From assembly GCF_900090195.1 (NCBI RefSeq), contig NZ_LT607803.1:4800229-4864228 (forward strand): DNA of 64,000 bases, in the 5' to 3' direction. Positions 8,801 through 16,782 of the stretch are shown in pieces. Positions within the stretch are counted from its first letter, which is position 1, and every line of letters begins with the position of its first letter. Below the pieces are notes generated by a model. It saw only the letters and a list, made by a program, of their open reading frames with translations, had not been told where the DNA came from and searched no databases. This DNA comes from Variovorax sp. HW608. Its GTDB lineage: Bacteria > Pseudomonadota > Gammaproteobacteria > Burkholderiales > Burkholderiaceae_C. The translations under genes were made by a program, and so were the position numbers.

Positions 8801-9694
8801 TCAGTCCCGCGAGCCGGGGCAGGTCTCGCGCAGATCGAGATCCCACAGCACATCCGCGCCCATGCGGAACACACGCCCCGGCGGCCGCAGGCAGTCCCGC
8901 ATCGCGGCGCTTCTCGGCACCTGCAGTCCGGGCCGTCCGGAGCCGATGACCACCGGCGCGATGCTGAGGTGCAGCCGGTCGAGACAGCCCTGCGCGATGA
9001 AGCGCGAGACCGTGACGCCGCCGCCCTCGACGAACAGCACCCGCAGATCGCGCGACGCGAGTTCGGTCACCAGTGCGCGCAGGTTCAGCCGGCCTTCGCC
9101 ATCCACCAGCGCGGGTACGCCGAGCACCTGATCGGCGCCGAAGCGCCCCGCCGCCTCCGCGGCGCGGCGGGCATCGCAGGCCAGCAGGGTCGGCGCGAGG
9201 CGGTCCGACAGGGCGCGCAGCGTGGGCGGCAGCCGCAGCGCCGGGTCGATCAGCACGCGCACAGGGTGCCGGCCCTCGACATGCCGCGTGGTGAGCTGCG
9301 GATCGTCGATGGCTGCCGTGTTCGCGCCGACGATGACCGCATCGCAGAGCGCGCGCAGGCGGTGCAGATGCACCAGCACCTCGCGGCCGTTGACGTAGTG
9401 CGAATCGCCGCTGTGCGTTGCGACGTAGCCGTCGAGGCTCTGGCCCAGCTGGCCGATGACCCAGGGCGCGCCTTTGCGCGGCCGGTCGAGCAGCGGCTTG
9501 ATGAGCTCGAACAGCTCGACCGCCGCGTCGTCCCACATGCCGCGCAGCGAGAAGCCGTGCACCGCGTCGCCGGCAAGCGGCGCATCGGCTTTCCACGGCA
9601 GGCGCGCCAGTCCGCCGCGGCGGTGCAGGGCGATGTCGAGGCACAGGGGCCAGAGCGCATCGACGCCGGGAATGGCGGTGGGGGTGGGCATCAT
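8801..9694 (-). CDS. RibD C-terminal (reductase) domain protein
   Basis: The protein has 297 residues. From about residue 78 it matches the RibD_C/dihydrofolate-reductase-like fold: IGQLGQSLDGYVA, HRLRALCDAVIVGANTAAIDDPQLTTR and VLFVEGGG. These are the NADPH and substrate motifs of 5-amino-6-ribosylaminouracil reductases. There is no zinc deaminase domain, so it is not a full RibD. The first ~75 residues are an extra region of unknown role. A lone RibD_C next to a PTPS homologue points to a GTP-derived pyrimidine or pterin substrate (inference). Confidence 0.85.
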   Translation of the reverse strand: MMPTPTAIPGVDALWPLCLDIALHRRGGLARLPWKADAPLAGDAVHGFSLRGMWDDAAVELFELIKPLLDRPRKGAPWVIGQLGQSLDGYVATHSGDSHYVNGREVLVHLHRLRALCDAVIVGANTAAIDDPQLTTRHVEGRHPVRVLIDPALRLPPTLRALSDRLAPTLLACDARRAAEAAGRFGADQVLGVPALVDGEGRLNLRALVTELASRDLRVLFVEGGGVTVSRFIAQGCLDRLHLSIAPVVIGSGRPGLQVPRSAAMRDCLRPPGRVFRMGADVLWDLDLRETCPGSRD

Positions 9695-9782
9695 CGTGGG
9701 CGGATTCTCCGTGTTGGACCGTGGCGTGCCTGTCGTGAGGATACCCGCGCAGGCATGGCCGCGCGCCTGCCAGGGGGCGCGA

Positions 9783-11423
9783 TCACGCGTCCGGCTGCGC
9801 CGTCAGCCGCTCGCGCAGTTCGCGCTTGAGGATCTTGCCCACCGGGCTGACCGGGAACTCCTGCATGATCGCGAGCCGCTCCGGCAGCTTGAAGGCGGCG
9901 ATCTTCTGCTGGCGCAGGTAGGCGACGAGTTCGTCGAAGCCGAGCGTGGCGCCCGGCTGCAGGATCACGCAGGCGCAGGCCTTCTCGCCGAAGACCGGGT
10001 CGGGCAGGCCCACCAGCGCGACCACCTTCACCTGCGGCATGCCGAAGATGAGGTTCTCGATCTCGTCGCAGCTGATCTTTTCGCCGCCGCGATTGATGAG
10101 GTCCTTGCGCCGGCCTTCGGTGAACACGTGGCGGCCGCGCTTTCGCACGATGTCGCCCATGCGGTAGAAGCCGTCGGCCGTGAAGGCCTCGGCGTTCTTT
10201 GCGGGCGCGTTGTAGTAGCCGCGGATGGTGTAGGGGCCACGCGTGACCAGCTCGCCGGGCTCGCCGTCGGGTACTTCGCGGTCGTTGTCGTCGAGCACCT
10301 TGATCTCGTCGTATTCGCTGACCGGTGCGCCGGAGCTTTCGAGCAGCAGGTCGTCCGGGTCGCCCTGCCGTGTCATGTTGATGAGGCCCTCGGCAGTGCC
10401 GTAGATCTCCTGCGGCGTGCAGTGGAACTGTTCTCTCAGGCGCATGCGCAGCTCGGGCGCGAGCCGCGCGCCGCCGTTCTGGATCACCTTGATCGTCGAG
10501 CGGTCGAAGCGCGCCGGCACATCGCTGTTGATCCAGTTCGAGATCAGCGGCACCACGCTCGCGATGACCGAGACGCGCTCGCGCTCGACGGTGGCGAATA
10601 TCTCTTCGATGTCGGTGCTTGCCGCGATGACCACCGTTCCGCCCGCATGGAAGGTGCCGAGCATGCCGGGCGAAGCGAGGTTGTAGTTGTGCCCGAGCGG
10701 CAGGATCGCCATGAACACCGTGCCCTGATCGAATCCCGCCGTGTGCGCGCACAGGCGCGCGTTGAGCACGTAGTCGTTGTGCGTGCGCGGGATCAGCTTC
10801 GACACCGAGGTGGTGCCGCCCGAGAGCAGCATGGTCGAGACGTCGTCGGGCGAAGGGCGCACCGCGTCGAGGCGCTGGCCGAGCGCATGCGTGTCGACGG
10901 CGCTGCCGTCGATCAGCGGCCCCAGCGCGCGCTGCCCCGGTGCCGGCTCGCCCGCGACGATGACGTGGCGCAGGTGCGGAAACTCAGATGCCATCTCCGC
11001 GGCCATCGACCGGTAGTCGAAGTTGCCGAGCACGTCGGGCACCAGATACGCCGTGGCGCCCGAGGCACGGATGAAGTGGCGCACCTCGTTGTGCCGATGG
11101 GCGCGAAGCGCCATCACCGGAATCGCGCCGATCCGGTTGAGCGCGAGGTAGCTGATGACGAATTCGGGCACGTTCGGCAACTGCATCACCACGCGGTCGC
11201 TCGGCTTCAGGCCGAGGTCGAGCAGGGCCACTGCGAGCCGCTGCGACGAGCGCACCAGTTCCGCGTAGCTGATGCGCTGGTCGTTGAACACGACCGCCGT
11301 CTTGTCCGGCATCGTGCGCATGGTGCGCTCGACCATCTCGGCGACCGTGATGTCTTCCCACAGGCCGAGCCTGCGGAACCTGTCGGCGGCCTCCGCGGGC
11401 CAGGGAACGCAGCCTTCGAGCAT
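9783..11423 (-). CDS. Aryl acid AMP/CoA ligase, salicylate-type
   Basis: I chose ATG 11423, which follows ggaagg and gives 546 residues. The adenylate-forming signatures are present: P-loop MLLSGGTTSVSK near residues 190-203, YGTAEG, YRMGDIVRKRGRHVFTEGR and the C-terminal catalytic lysine in SPVGKILKREL. The sequence resembles 2,3-dihydroxybenzoate/salicylate-AMP ligases (EntE, SdgA). The gene is 17 bases downstream of an SdgC-like salicylyl-CoA hydroxylase, which suggests activation of salicylate for conversion to gentisate through CoA esters. Anthranilate or another aryl acid remains possible. Confidence 0.82.
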   Translation of the reverse strand: MLEGCVPWPAEAADRFRRLGLWEDITVAEMVERTMRTMPDKTAVVFNDQRISYAELVRSSQRLAVALLDLGLKPSDRVVMQLPNVPEFVISYLALNRIGAIPVMALRAHRHNEVRHFIRASGATAYLVPDVLGNFDYRSMAAEMASEFPHLRHVIVAGEPAPGQRALGPLIDGSAVDTHALGQRLDAVRPSPDDVSTMLLSGGTTSVSKLIPRTHNDYVLNARLCAHTAGFDQGTVFMAILPLGHNYNLASPGMLGTFHAGGTVVIAASTDIEEIFATVERERVSVIASVVPLISNWINSDVPARFDRSTIKVIQNGGARLAPELRMRLREQFHCTPQEIYGTAEGLINMTRQGDPDDLLLESSGAPVSEYDEIKVLDDNDREVPDGEPGELVTRGPYTIRGYYNAPAKNAEAFTADGFYRMGDIVRKRGRHVFTEGRRKDLINRGGEKISCDEIENLIFGMPQVKVVALVGLPDPVFGEKACACVILQPGATLGFDELVAYLRQQKIAAFKLPERLAIMQEFPVSPVGKILKRELRERLTAQPDA

Positions 11424-11440
11424 GGCGAATCCTTCCGGTG

Positions 11441-12580
11441 TCAGAAGCCGAGTTCGGGGTGCAGCTTTTCGTACGCGGCCGCGAGCTCGGGGTCGCGCTG
11501 GCGCACGTCGGCATGGTCGACGCGGCCGCTGCGCGTCACGTAGTCGTAGGCGAAGGAGATCGGATCGAGCGGCAGCTTGGGGCCGAGGTTCTCGTACCAC
11601 TCGGTGCTCCTGATCGCGGCCTTCTGCAGCGAGTCGGAGCCCGGCTGGCGGATGCGAACGAATTCATCGAGCATCTTCGGAACGTCGTTGCCGCAGGTCT
11701 TGCAGGCATCGAAGAGCGCGATCGAATCCTGCATCGCGAGCCGCGTGCCGGAACCGACCGAAGGATGGCCGGTGCGCAGCGCATCGCCGAGGAGCACGAT
11801 GTTGCGCCAGTGCCAGTTGCGGTTCTTCACGATGGTGTAGCGGAACCAGCTCGACTTGTTGGACAGCAGCCTGTGGCCCTTCAGGTCTTCGGCGAAGACC
11901 TTCTCGCACCACGCGAGGCTCTGGTCCTCGGTCATGCTGCCGAGCCCGGCCTTCCCGAAGGTCGCCGGGTCGACCTCGACGAGGAAGGTGCTGTGGGTGC
12001 GGCTGTAGCGGTAGGTGTGCGCGATCGCGAGCCCGTCGGGGTTCTGGCGGAAGATGAGCGAGAGCGGATCGAAGAGCTGCGTGGTGCCGTACCACGCGAG
12101 CAGGTTCGGGCGCTCGTCGAGCGTGGGCTCGAAGTGCTCCTTGAAGCGCGTGCGGATCGCGCTGTTGGCGCCGTCGGCGGCGACGATCAGGTCGGCATCG
12201 GCGAAGGCATCGACGTCGCCCACGCGGCGCTCGAACTCGATCACCACGCCGGCCTTGCGGCAGTGCGCGTGCAGCGCCTTCAGCAGGTCGATGCGCGCCA
12301 TGCGGTGGAAGGTGTTGTGCGCGAGCGTGACGTGCACGCCCCGATGCACCACCGCCATCTCGTCGAAGACCTCCTGGTTGCGCGTCATCGATTCGTAGAG
12401 CTCCGGCGCGATGTCGCGCACGAAGGCGAGCGCGACGTCGGAGAACACCACGCCCCAGCCGTAGGTGGCGCTCTCGGGATCGCGCTCGTACACGCGGATG
12501 TCGTGCGACGGATCGTCGCGCTTCATGAGATAGGCGTAGAAGAGGCCCGCGGGGCCGCCACCGATGATGCGTATCTTCAT
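11441..12580 (-). CDS. FAD-dependent monooxygenase, salicylyl-CoA 5-hydroxylase-like
   Basis: ATG 12580 gives 379 residues beginning MKIRIIGGGPAGLFYAYLM with the GxGxxG FAD motif. The middle motif is DLIVAADGANSAIR and the second FAD motif is NIVLLGDALRTGHPSVGSGT. This is the group A hydroxylase family that includes SdgC and the N-terminal half of 2-aminobenzoyl-CoA monooxygenase/reductase; the old-yellow-enzyme half of the latter is missing here. An upstream ATG at 12619 would add 13 residues. It forms a likely two-gene operon with the ligase that would supply its CoA substrate. Confidence 0.82.
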   Translation of the reverse strand: MKIRIIGGGPAGLFYAYLMKRDDPSHDIRVYERDPESATYGWGVVFSDVALAFVRDIAPELYESMTRNQEVFDEMAVVHRGVHVTLAHNTFHRMARIDLLKALHAHCRKAGVVIEFERRVGDVDAFADADLIVAADGANSAIRTRFKEHFEPTLDERPNLLAWYGTTQLFDPLSLIFRQNPDGLAIAHTYRYSRTHSTFLVEVDPATFGKAGLGSMTEDQSLAWCEKVFAEDLKGHRLLSNKSSWFRYTIVKNRNWHWRNIVLLGDALRTGHPSVGSGTRLAMQDSIALFDACKTCGNDVPKMLDEFVRIRQPGSDSLQKAAIRSTEWYENLGPKLPLDPISFAYDYVTRSGRVDHADVRQRDPELAAAYEKLHPELGF

Positions 12581-12657
12581 CTCGTTGTCTCTGTGGCTCG
12601 CTGTGGTCGTTGCCGCCATGCTAAGGCTACAGTGGCAGACCCGTCACGGAAACCATC

Positions 12658-13881
12658 ATGAATTCGAACATCGTCATCATCGGCGGCGGCCATGCGGCCG
12701 CGCAACTCTGTGCCGGCCTCGTGGAAGCGGGGCAGGGCGCGCGCATCCACATGGTGTGCGAGGAAACGGCGATTCCCTATCACCGGCCGCCGCTGTCCAA
12801 GACCTTCCTCAAGAGCCCGGACGAGGTGCCGCAACAGCATCGCGCCGAGGTCTGGTATGCGGATGCGGGCATCACGCTGCATCTGGGCGATGCGGCGCAG
12901 TCCATCGACCGGCAGGCGCGCACCGTCACGCTCAAGTCGGGCGCGGTGCTCCGATGGGAGCGTCTGGTGCTCGCCACCGGCACGCGCGCGCGCCGTATCT
13001 CGGCGCTCGAAGGGCTGGAGAACGTGGCGCTTCTGCGTGCGGCGCATGAGGCGGTGCAGCTGCGCGACAAGCTCGCTCTCGCGCAGCATGTGACCGTGCT
13101 CGGCGGCGGCTTCATCGGGCTCGAAGTGGCAGCGACCGCGCTGGCGCTCGGCAAAGAGGTGCTGGTGCTCGAGAGCGCACCGCGGCTGCTGGGCCGCGCG
13201 GTGTCGCCCGAGCTGTCGGCGCATGTGCTGGCGACGCATCGCGCGGCGGGCATGGACATCCGCGTCGGGGTGAAGGCGGACGTGCGGCAGGTCGACGGCA
13301 ACCATCTGACCGCGATCGAGATCGATGGCCAGCCCCAGCCGATCGATCTTCTGCTGCTCGGCATCGGCGCGGTGCCGGAGATCGCACTCGCGCAGGCGGC
13401 CGGCCTCGAGTGCGCCGACGGCGTCGTGGTCGACGCCTTCATGCAGACCAGCGACGAGGCGATCCTCGCGGTCGGCGACTGCACGCGCTTTCCGGACCAG
13501 CGCTCGGACGCGCCGCTTCGGCTCGAATCGGTGCAGAACGCGAACGACCAGGCGCGCACCGCGGTGGCGACGCTCACCGGGGCCCCGCGTCCGCATGACG
13601 TGGTGCCGTGGTTCTGGTCGGACCAGGGAAGCCTGCGCCTGCAGATGGCGGGGCTGGTGCCGGCGCCGGGGACGGCGGGCGCGCTCACGGTCCGCCGGCC
13701 GGGCGCGAACCCCGCGTCGTTCTCGCTGCTGCACTACGTCGGGGCGCAACTGCGCTGCGTCGAATCGGTGAATGCACCGGTCGACCACATGATGAGCCGC
13801 AAGCTGCTCGAAGCGGGCCGCAGCCCCGAACCGTCGGTCGCGGCCAATCCAGCCGTGCCGCTGAAGTCGCTCCTGGCCTAG
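12658..13881 (+). CDS. FAD/NAD ferredoxin-reductase-type flavoprotein
   Basis: The protein has 407 residues. The N-terminal FAD motif is NIVIIGGGHAAAQL at residues 4-17, PYHRPPLSK at about 40-48 is typical of ferredoxin and putidaredoxin reductases, the NADH-binding motif is VTVLGGGFIGLEVA near 142-155, and the second FAD motif is ILAVGDCTRF. A reductive C-terminal domain (HDVVPWFWSDQGSLRLQMAG) is present. It probably moves electrons from NADH to a ferredoxin for an oxygenase. It is divergent from the hydroxylase by 77 bases; no ferredoxin gene is adjacent. Confidence 0.85.
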   Translation: MNSNIVIIGGGHAAAQLCAGLVEAGQGARIHMVCEETAIPYHRPPLSKTFLKSPDEVPQQHRAEVWYADAGITLHLGDAAQSIDRQARTVTLKSGAVLRWERLVLATGTRARRISALEGLENVALLRAAHEAVQLRDKLALAQHVTVLGGGFIGLEVAATALALGKEVLVLESAPRLLGRAVSPELSAHVLATHRAAGMDIRVGVKADVRQVDGNHLTAIEIDGQPQPIDLLLLGIGAVPEIALAQAAGLECADGVVVDAFMQTSDEAILAVGDCTRFPDQRSDAPLRLESVQNANDQARTAVATLTGAPRPHDVVPWFWSDQGSLRLQMAGLVPAPGTAGALTVRRPGANPASFSLLHYVGAQLRCVESVNAPVDHMMSRKLLEAGRSPEPSVAANPAVPLKSLLA

Positions 13882-13884
13882 GAG

Positions 13885-14103
13885 TCAGGCGTTGTTGCGC
13901 TCCGCGGGCGCCGCGACGTTCTTGCGAATCTCGGCGTCCATCATGCGCGTCCCGGCCGCGAGCGCGGCCTCGTAGGTGTCTGCTCCGAACTCGGCCGCGC
14001 GCAGCACCTTGCGCGGTGCGCCGCCGGCGTCGGTCTCCAGAAGTGTCCAGATGAACGATCCGGGCGCGGGCTCGTCGATGACGAGTTTGATCGGGTTTTT
14101 CAT
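13885..14103 (-). CDS. Small conserved-looking hypothetical protein
   Basis: The 72-residue soluble, acidic protein begins MKNPIKLVIDEPAPGSFIWT. The ATG at 14103 has aagg a few bases upstream. No signal peptide or membrane segment is seen and no family is recognised. Its stop is 3 bases from the convergent flavoprotein stop. The β-strand-like start (IKLVIDEP, FIWTLLE) followed by a helix (TYEAALAAGTRMMDAEIRK) suggests a small α/β domain. Confidence 0.6.
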   Translation of the reverse strand: MKNPIKLVIDEPAPGSFIWTLLETDAGGAPRKVLRAAEFGADTYEAALAAGTRMMDAEIRKNVAAPAERNNA

Positions 14104-14295
14104 GCCTTGATGGTGGGTGCGCGCCCCTGGATTTTCTGTAGGCCAATGCCTACGTTACGCCCGTGTCATCGTTCCCTCGGGTTGTCGCTGGACACCGTCC
14201 ACAACCGGCGCGAAGCGTGCACTTTTTGGCACCTCGGGGATTCGTCAAGTGGAGCACTTGTGGGTACGCATGTAAGTGTAGTTAATATGTATTAC
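14104..14295. promoter_or_regulatory. Divergent intergenic region with two perfect inverted repeats
   Basis: The region separates the 72-residue gene from a small plus-strand membrane-protein gene. It contains GTAGGC-CAAT-GCCTAC at 14138-14153 and CAAGTG-GAG-CACTTG at 14246-14260, both perfect 6-bp dyads. The last 25 bases are unusually AT-rich for this DNA (gttaatatgtattacatga), as expected near a promoter. The dyads could bind a regulator; this is inference from sequence alone. Confidence 0.4.
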
Positions 14296-14484
14296 ATGAA
14301 TACCGAGCGCGACAACTTCCACGACTGGCATCGGGACAAGCCGGACACCACATCGTTTTCCGGCCTCCACCGCAACGAAATACCCGACTACAACCAGCCC
14401 ATCGCGCGTTGGGGCCGGCTGCTGTTCTTCGCGATTCTCGGGGTCGTGCTGGTTCTCGGCTTCAAGTATTTTGCGCGCCTCTGA
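14296..14484 (+). CDS. Small single-helix membrane protein
   Basis: ATG 14296 gives 62 residues (MNTERDNFHDWHRDKPD...). ATG 14287 would add three. Residues ~39-59 (RWGRLLFFAILGVVLVLGFKY) form one transmembrane helix near the C-terminus, after a polar, His/Asp-rich N-terminus that is probably cytoplasmic. No family is recognised. The gene has AT-rich upstream DNA and stands alone on its strand, 150 bases before the hydrolase gene. Confidence 0.55.
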   Translation: MNTERDNFHDWHRDKPDTTSFSGLHRNEIPDYNQPIARWGRLLFFAILGVVLVLGFKYFARL

Positions 14485-14634
14485 GCGGCGCGCATCGCCA
14501 TCCGTCTTTGGTCGCAGGGCCTGGTGCGCCGACGCGCTTCCAAAAAGAAGCTCGCTCGTCTACGCTGCCCTGCCGCGCCCGACCGGGTGCGGCACGCACT
14601 CCATCCCTCCCAACACGACCACGGAAAGGACCGC

Positions 14635-15456
14635 ATGAGCACCCTCACCACCCAAGACGGCACGCAGATCTTCTACAAGGACTGGGGCAAAGGCCAGCCG
14701 GTCGTGTTCTCCCACGGCTGGCCGCTCACTGCGGATGCGTGGGATGCGCAGATGGTCTTCCTCGGTGAGCGCGGCTATCGCGTCATCGCGCATGACCGGC
14801 GCGGGCATGGCCGCTCGAGCCAGCCCTGGGACGGCAATCACATGGACACCTATGCCGACGATCTCGCCGAGCTGATGAACAAGCTCGACATCCAGGACGC
14901 GGTGATGGTCGGTCACTCCACCGGCGGCGGCGAGGTCGCGCGCTACATCGGGCGGCATGGCACCTCGCGCGTCGCCAAGGCGGTTCTGCTCGGCGCGGTG
15001 CCGCCGCAGATGCTCAAGACCGCCGCGAATCCGGGCGGGGCTCCGCTCGCGGTCTTCGACGGCATCCGCGCGGGCGTGACCGCCGACCGATCGCAGTTCT
15101 TCATGGACCTCACGGTGCCCTTCTACAACTACAACCGGCCGGGCGCGAAGGTCTCGCAAGGCGTGCGCGATTCGTTCTGGCTGCAGGGCATGATGGGCGG
15201 GCACAAGGGCCTCCTGGACTGCATCAAGCAGTTCTCCGAGACCGATTTCACCGAAGACCTGAAGAAGTTCGACGTGCCGACGCTGATCGCGCATGGCGAC
15301 GACGACCAGATCGTGCCGATCGGTGCCTCGGCCATGCTGTCGTCGAAGCTGGTCAAGGGTTCGACGCTGAAGGTCTATCCCGGCGGCTCGCACGGGCTGG
15401 CGACCACCCAGGCCGACGAATTCAATGCCGATCTGCTGGCCTTCATCAAGGGCTGA
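14635..15456 (+). CDS. Alpha/beta hydrolase, non-haem chloroperoxidase/arylesterase type
   Basis: The 273-residue length is typical of cofactor-free chloroperoxidases. The nucleophile elbow is GHSTGGG near residue 97, [14 protein letters not shown] holds the oxyanion region, the acid is in HGDDDQIVP and the base is in GGSHGLATT, so the Ser-Asp-His triad is complete. Such proteins act as esterases and show perhydrolase side activity; the natural substrate is not deducible. ATG 14635 has a good ribosome site (ggaaagga). No signal peptide is present. Confidence 0.88.
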   Translation: MSTLTTQDGTQIFYKDWGKGQPVVFSHGWPLTADAWDAQMVFLGERGYRVIAHDRRGHGRSSQPWDGNHMDTYADDLAELMNKLDIQDAVMVGHSTGGGEVARYIGRHGTSRVAKAVLLGAVPPQMLKTAANPGGAPLAVFDGIRAGVTADRSQFFMDLTVPFYNYNRPGAKVSQGVRDSFWLQGMMGGHKGLLDCIKQFSETDFTEDLKKFDVPTLIAHGDDDQIVPIGASAMLSSKLVKGSTLKVYPGGSHGLATTQADEFNADLLAFIKG

Positions 15457-15631
15457 CCGGAACTTGCGAACATCCGGGGGCCGCTGCCTGTTTCCGAGGC
15501 AATGCAGCGGCAACCCGCATGGCGACTCGCTTCGCGCACGAACCTCCACGCACTACACACAACCTTATCCACAAAACCCCGGTACAAGTCGGCGCGCCTC
15601 TGGCTTAGGATCTCGCCACGAGAGGGCAAGA

Positions 15632-16168
15632 ATGGACGACAAGACACCCCAGGGCGACGCCGACGATCTGGAGACCTGGGCGTCCCGAGTGGCGGCGATC
15701 ACGCCGGACATCCACACGCACGGCAACCTGACCGAGCGCAGCATCGCGAGCCTGCTGCGCATGGTGCGCGAGCAGCTCGACCTCGAAGTGGTGTTCGTCG
15801 GCGAATTCGTCGATGACCACCGCGTCTTCCGCCACATCTCGTCGAAGACCATCGACGCGATCATCAAGCCCGGCCAGGGCCATCCGCGCATCGAGTCGAT
15901 CTGCCAGCGCATCGTCGACGGGCGCATGCCCTGCGTCATTCCCGACGTCACGCCGATCCGGACGACGAACGGCCTGCCCGCGTACTACCACGGCATGGGC
16001 GCGCACGTCGGCGTCCCGGTGCGGTTCACGGATGGCAGGCTCTATGGCGTGCTGTGCGGGTTCAGCTTCGAACCCCGCGCCGACCTCGACGAGCGGGACG
16101 TGAAGCGCCTCGAGATGGCCGCCAAGGCCGCCGCGAGGCTGCTGGCGCAGGCCGAAGGGCGCGCATGA
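15632..16168 (+). CDS. GAF-domain protein
   Basis: The 178-residue protein is almost wholly one GAF-like sensory domain (LDLEVVFVGEFVDDHRVFRHIS, ESICQRIVDGRMPCVIPDV and HVGVPVRFTDGRLYGVLCGFS) without an output domain. The ligand is unknown; one Cys in the RMPCVIPDV segment and one in LCGFS could matter. The ribosome site gagggcaag precedes ATG 15632. It ends 71 bases from the convergent regA stop and could act as a stand-alone sensor. Confidence 0.78.
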   Translation: MDDKTPQGDADDLETWASRVAAITPDIHTHGNLTERSIASLLRMVREQLDLEVVFVGEFVDDHRVFRHISSKTIDAIIKPGQGHPRIESICQRIVDGRMPCVIPDVTPIRTTNGLPAYYHGMGAHVGVPVRFTDGRLYGVLCGFSFEPRADLDERDVKRLEMAAKAAARLLAQAEGRA

Positions 16169-16239
16169 GCCGCCGGGCCGCCCCAAGGCGAATACCGCAG
16201 CGCTGCTGCGCGAAGGTACTCCAATGAGCCGCCTTCGGC

Positions 16240-16782
16240 CTACTTGACCTGCTGCTTGCCCAGCTTGCGCGCCAGCGTGCGGCGGTGCATGCCGAGCCGG
16301 CGCGCGGTTTCGGAGATGTTGAAGCCGGTCTCGGCGAGCGTCTCGTGGATGCGCTCCCACTCCAGCGTCTTGATGGACGTCGATCGGTTGGTCAGCTCGA
16401 CGTCGATGGTGCCCTCGGCACGGCCGAATGCCGCCTCGATGTCGTCGGTGTTCGATGGCTTGGCGAGGTAGTGGCAGGCGCCGAGCTTGATCGCCTCGAC
16501 CGCGGTCGCGATGCTCGCGAAGCCGGTCAGCACCACGATGAGCATCGAAGGGTCGTGCCGGTTGAGCGTCTGCACGCACGCGAGGCCCGAGGCATCGCCG
16601 TTGAGCTTGAGGTCGACCACCGCGTAGCCGGGCGAGTGGTCCTGCAGCAGCGCCGCGACCTGCTCGAGGTTCGAAGCGTGCATGACCGTGTAGCCGCGGC
16701 GTTCGAACGACCGGCCGAGCGTGCGCGCGAAGGCCGCATCGTCTTCCGCGATCAGCAGCAGGCGTTCAGCGTCCGTGTCCAT
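16240..16782 (-). CDS. regA: Redox response regulator RegA/PrrA/ActR family
   Basis: The protein has 180 residues: a receiver domain (acidic pair in LLIAEDD, phospho-Asp in VVDLKLNG near residue 57, Thr in VLTGFAS, Lys in AKPS) and a short Fis-type helix-turn-helix ISETARRLGMHRRTLARKL at the C-terminus, the signature of the RegA/PrrA/RoxR family. These regulators control respiratory, carbon-fixation and other redox-linked genes. The start overlaps the regB 3' end by 17 bases, so it is the last gene of the operon after regB. Confidence 0.92.
   Translation of the reverse strand: MDTDAERLLLIAEDDAAFARTLGRSFERRGYTVMHASNLEQVAALLQDHSPGYAVVDLKLNGDASGLACVQTLNRHDPSMLIVVLTGFASIATAVEAIKLGACHYLAKPSNTDDIEAAFGRAEGTIDVELTNRSTSIKTLEWERIHETLAETGFNISETARRLGMHRRTLARKLGKQQVK

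Noticed and set aside
16150..16239. Short plus-strand string after the GAF gene resembling a coding remnant
   Set aside because: Too short and without motif or start signal; no duplicate elsewhere in the window to support a repeat.
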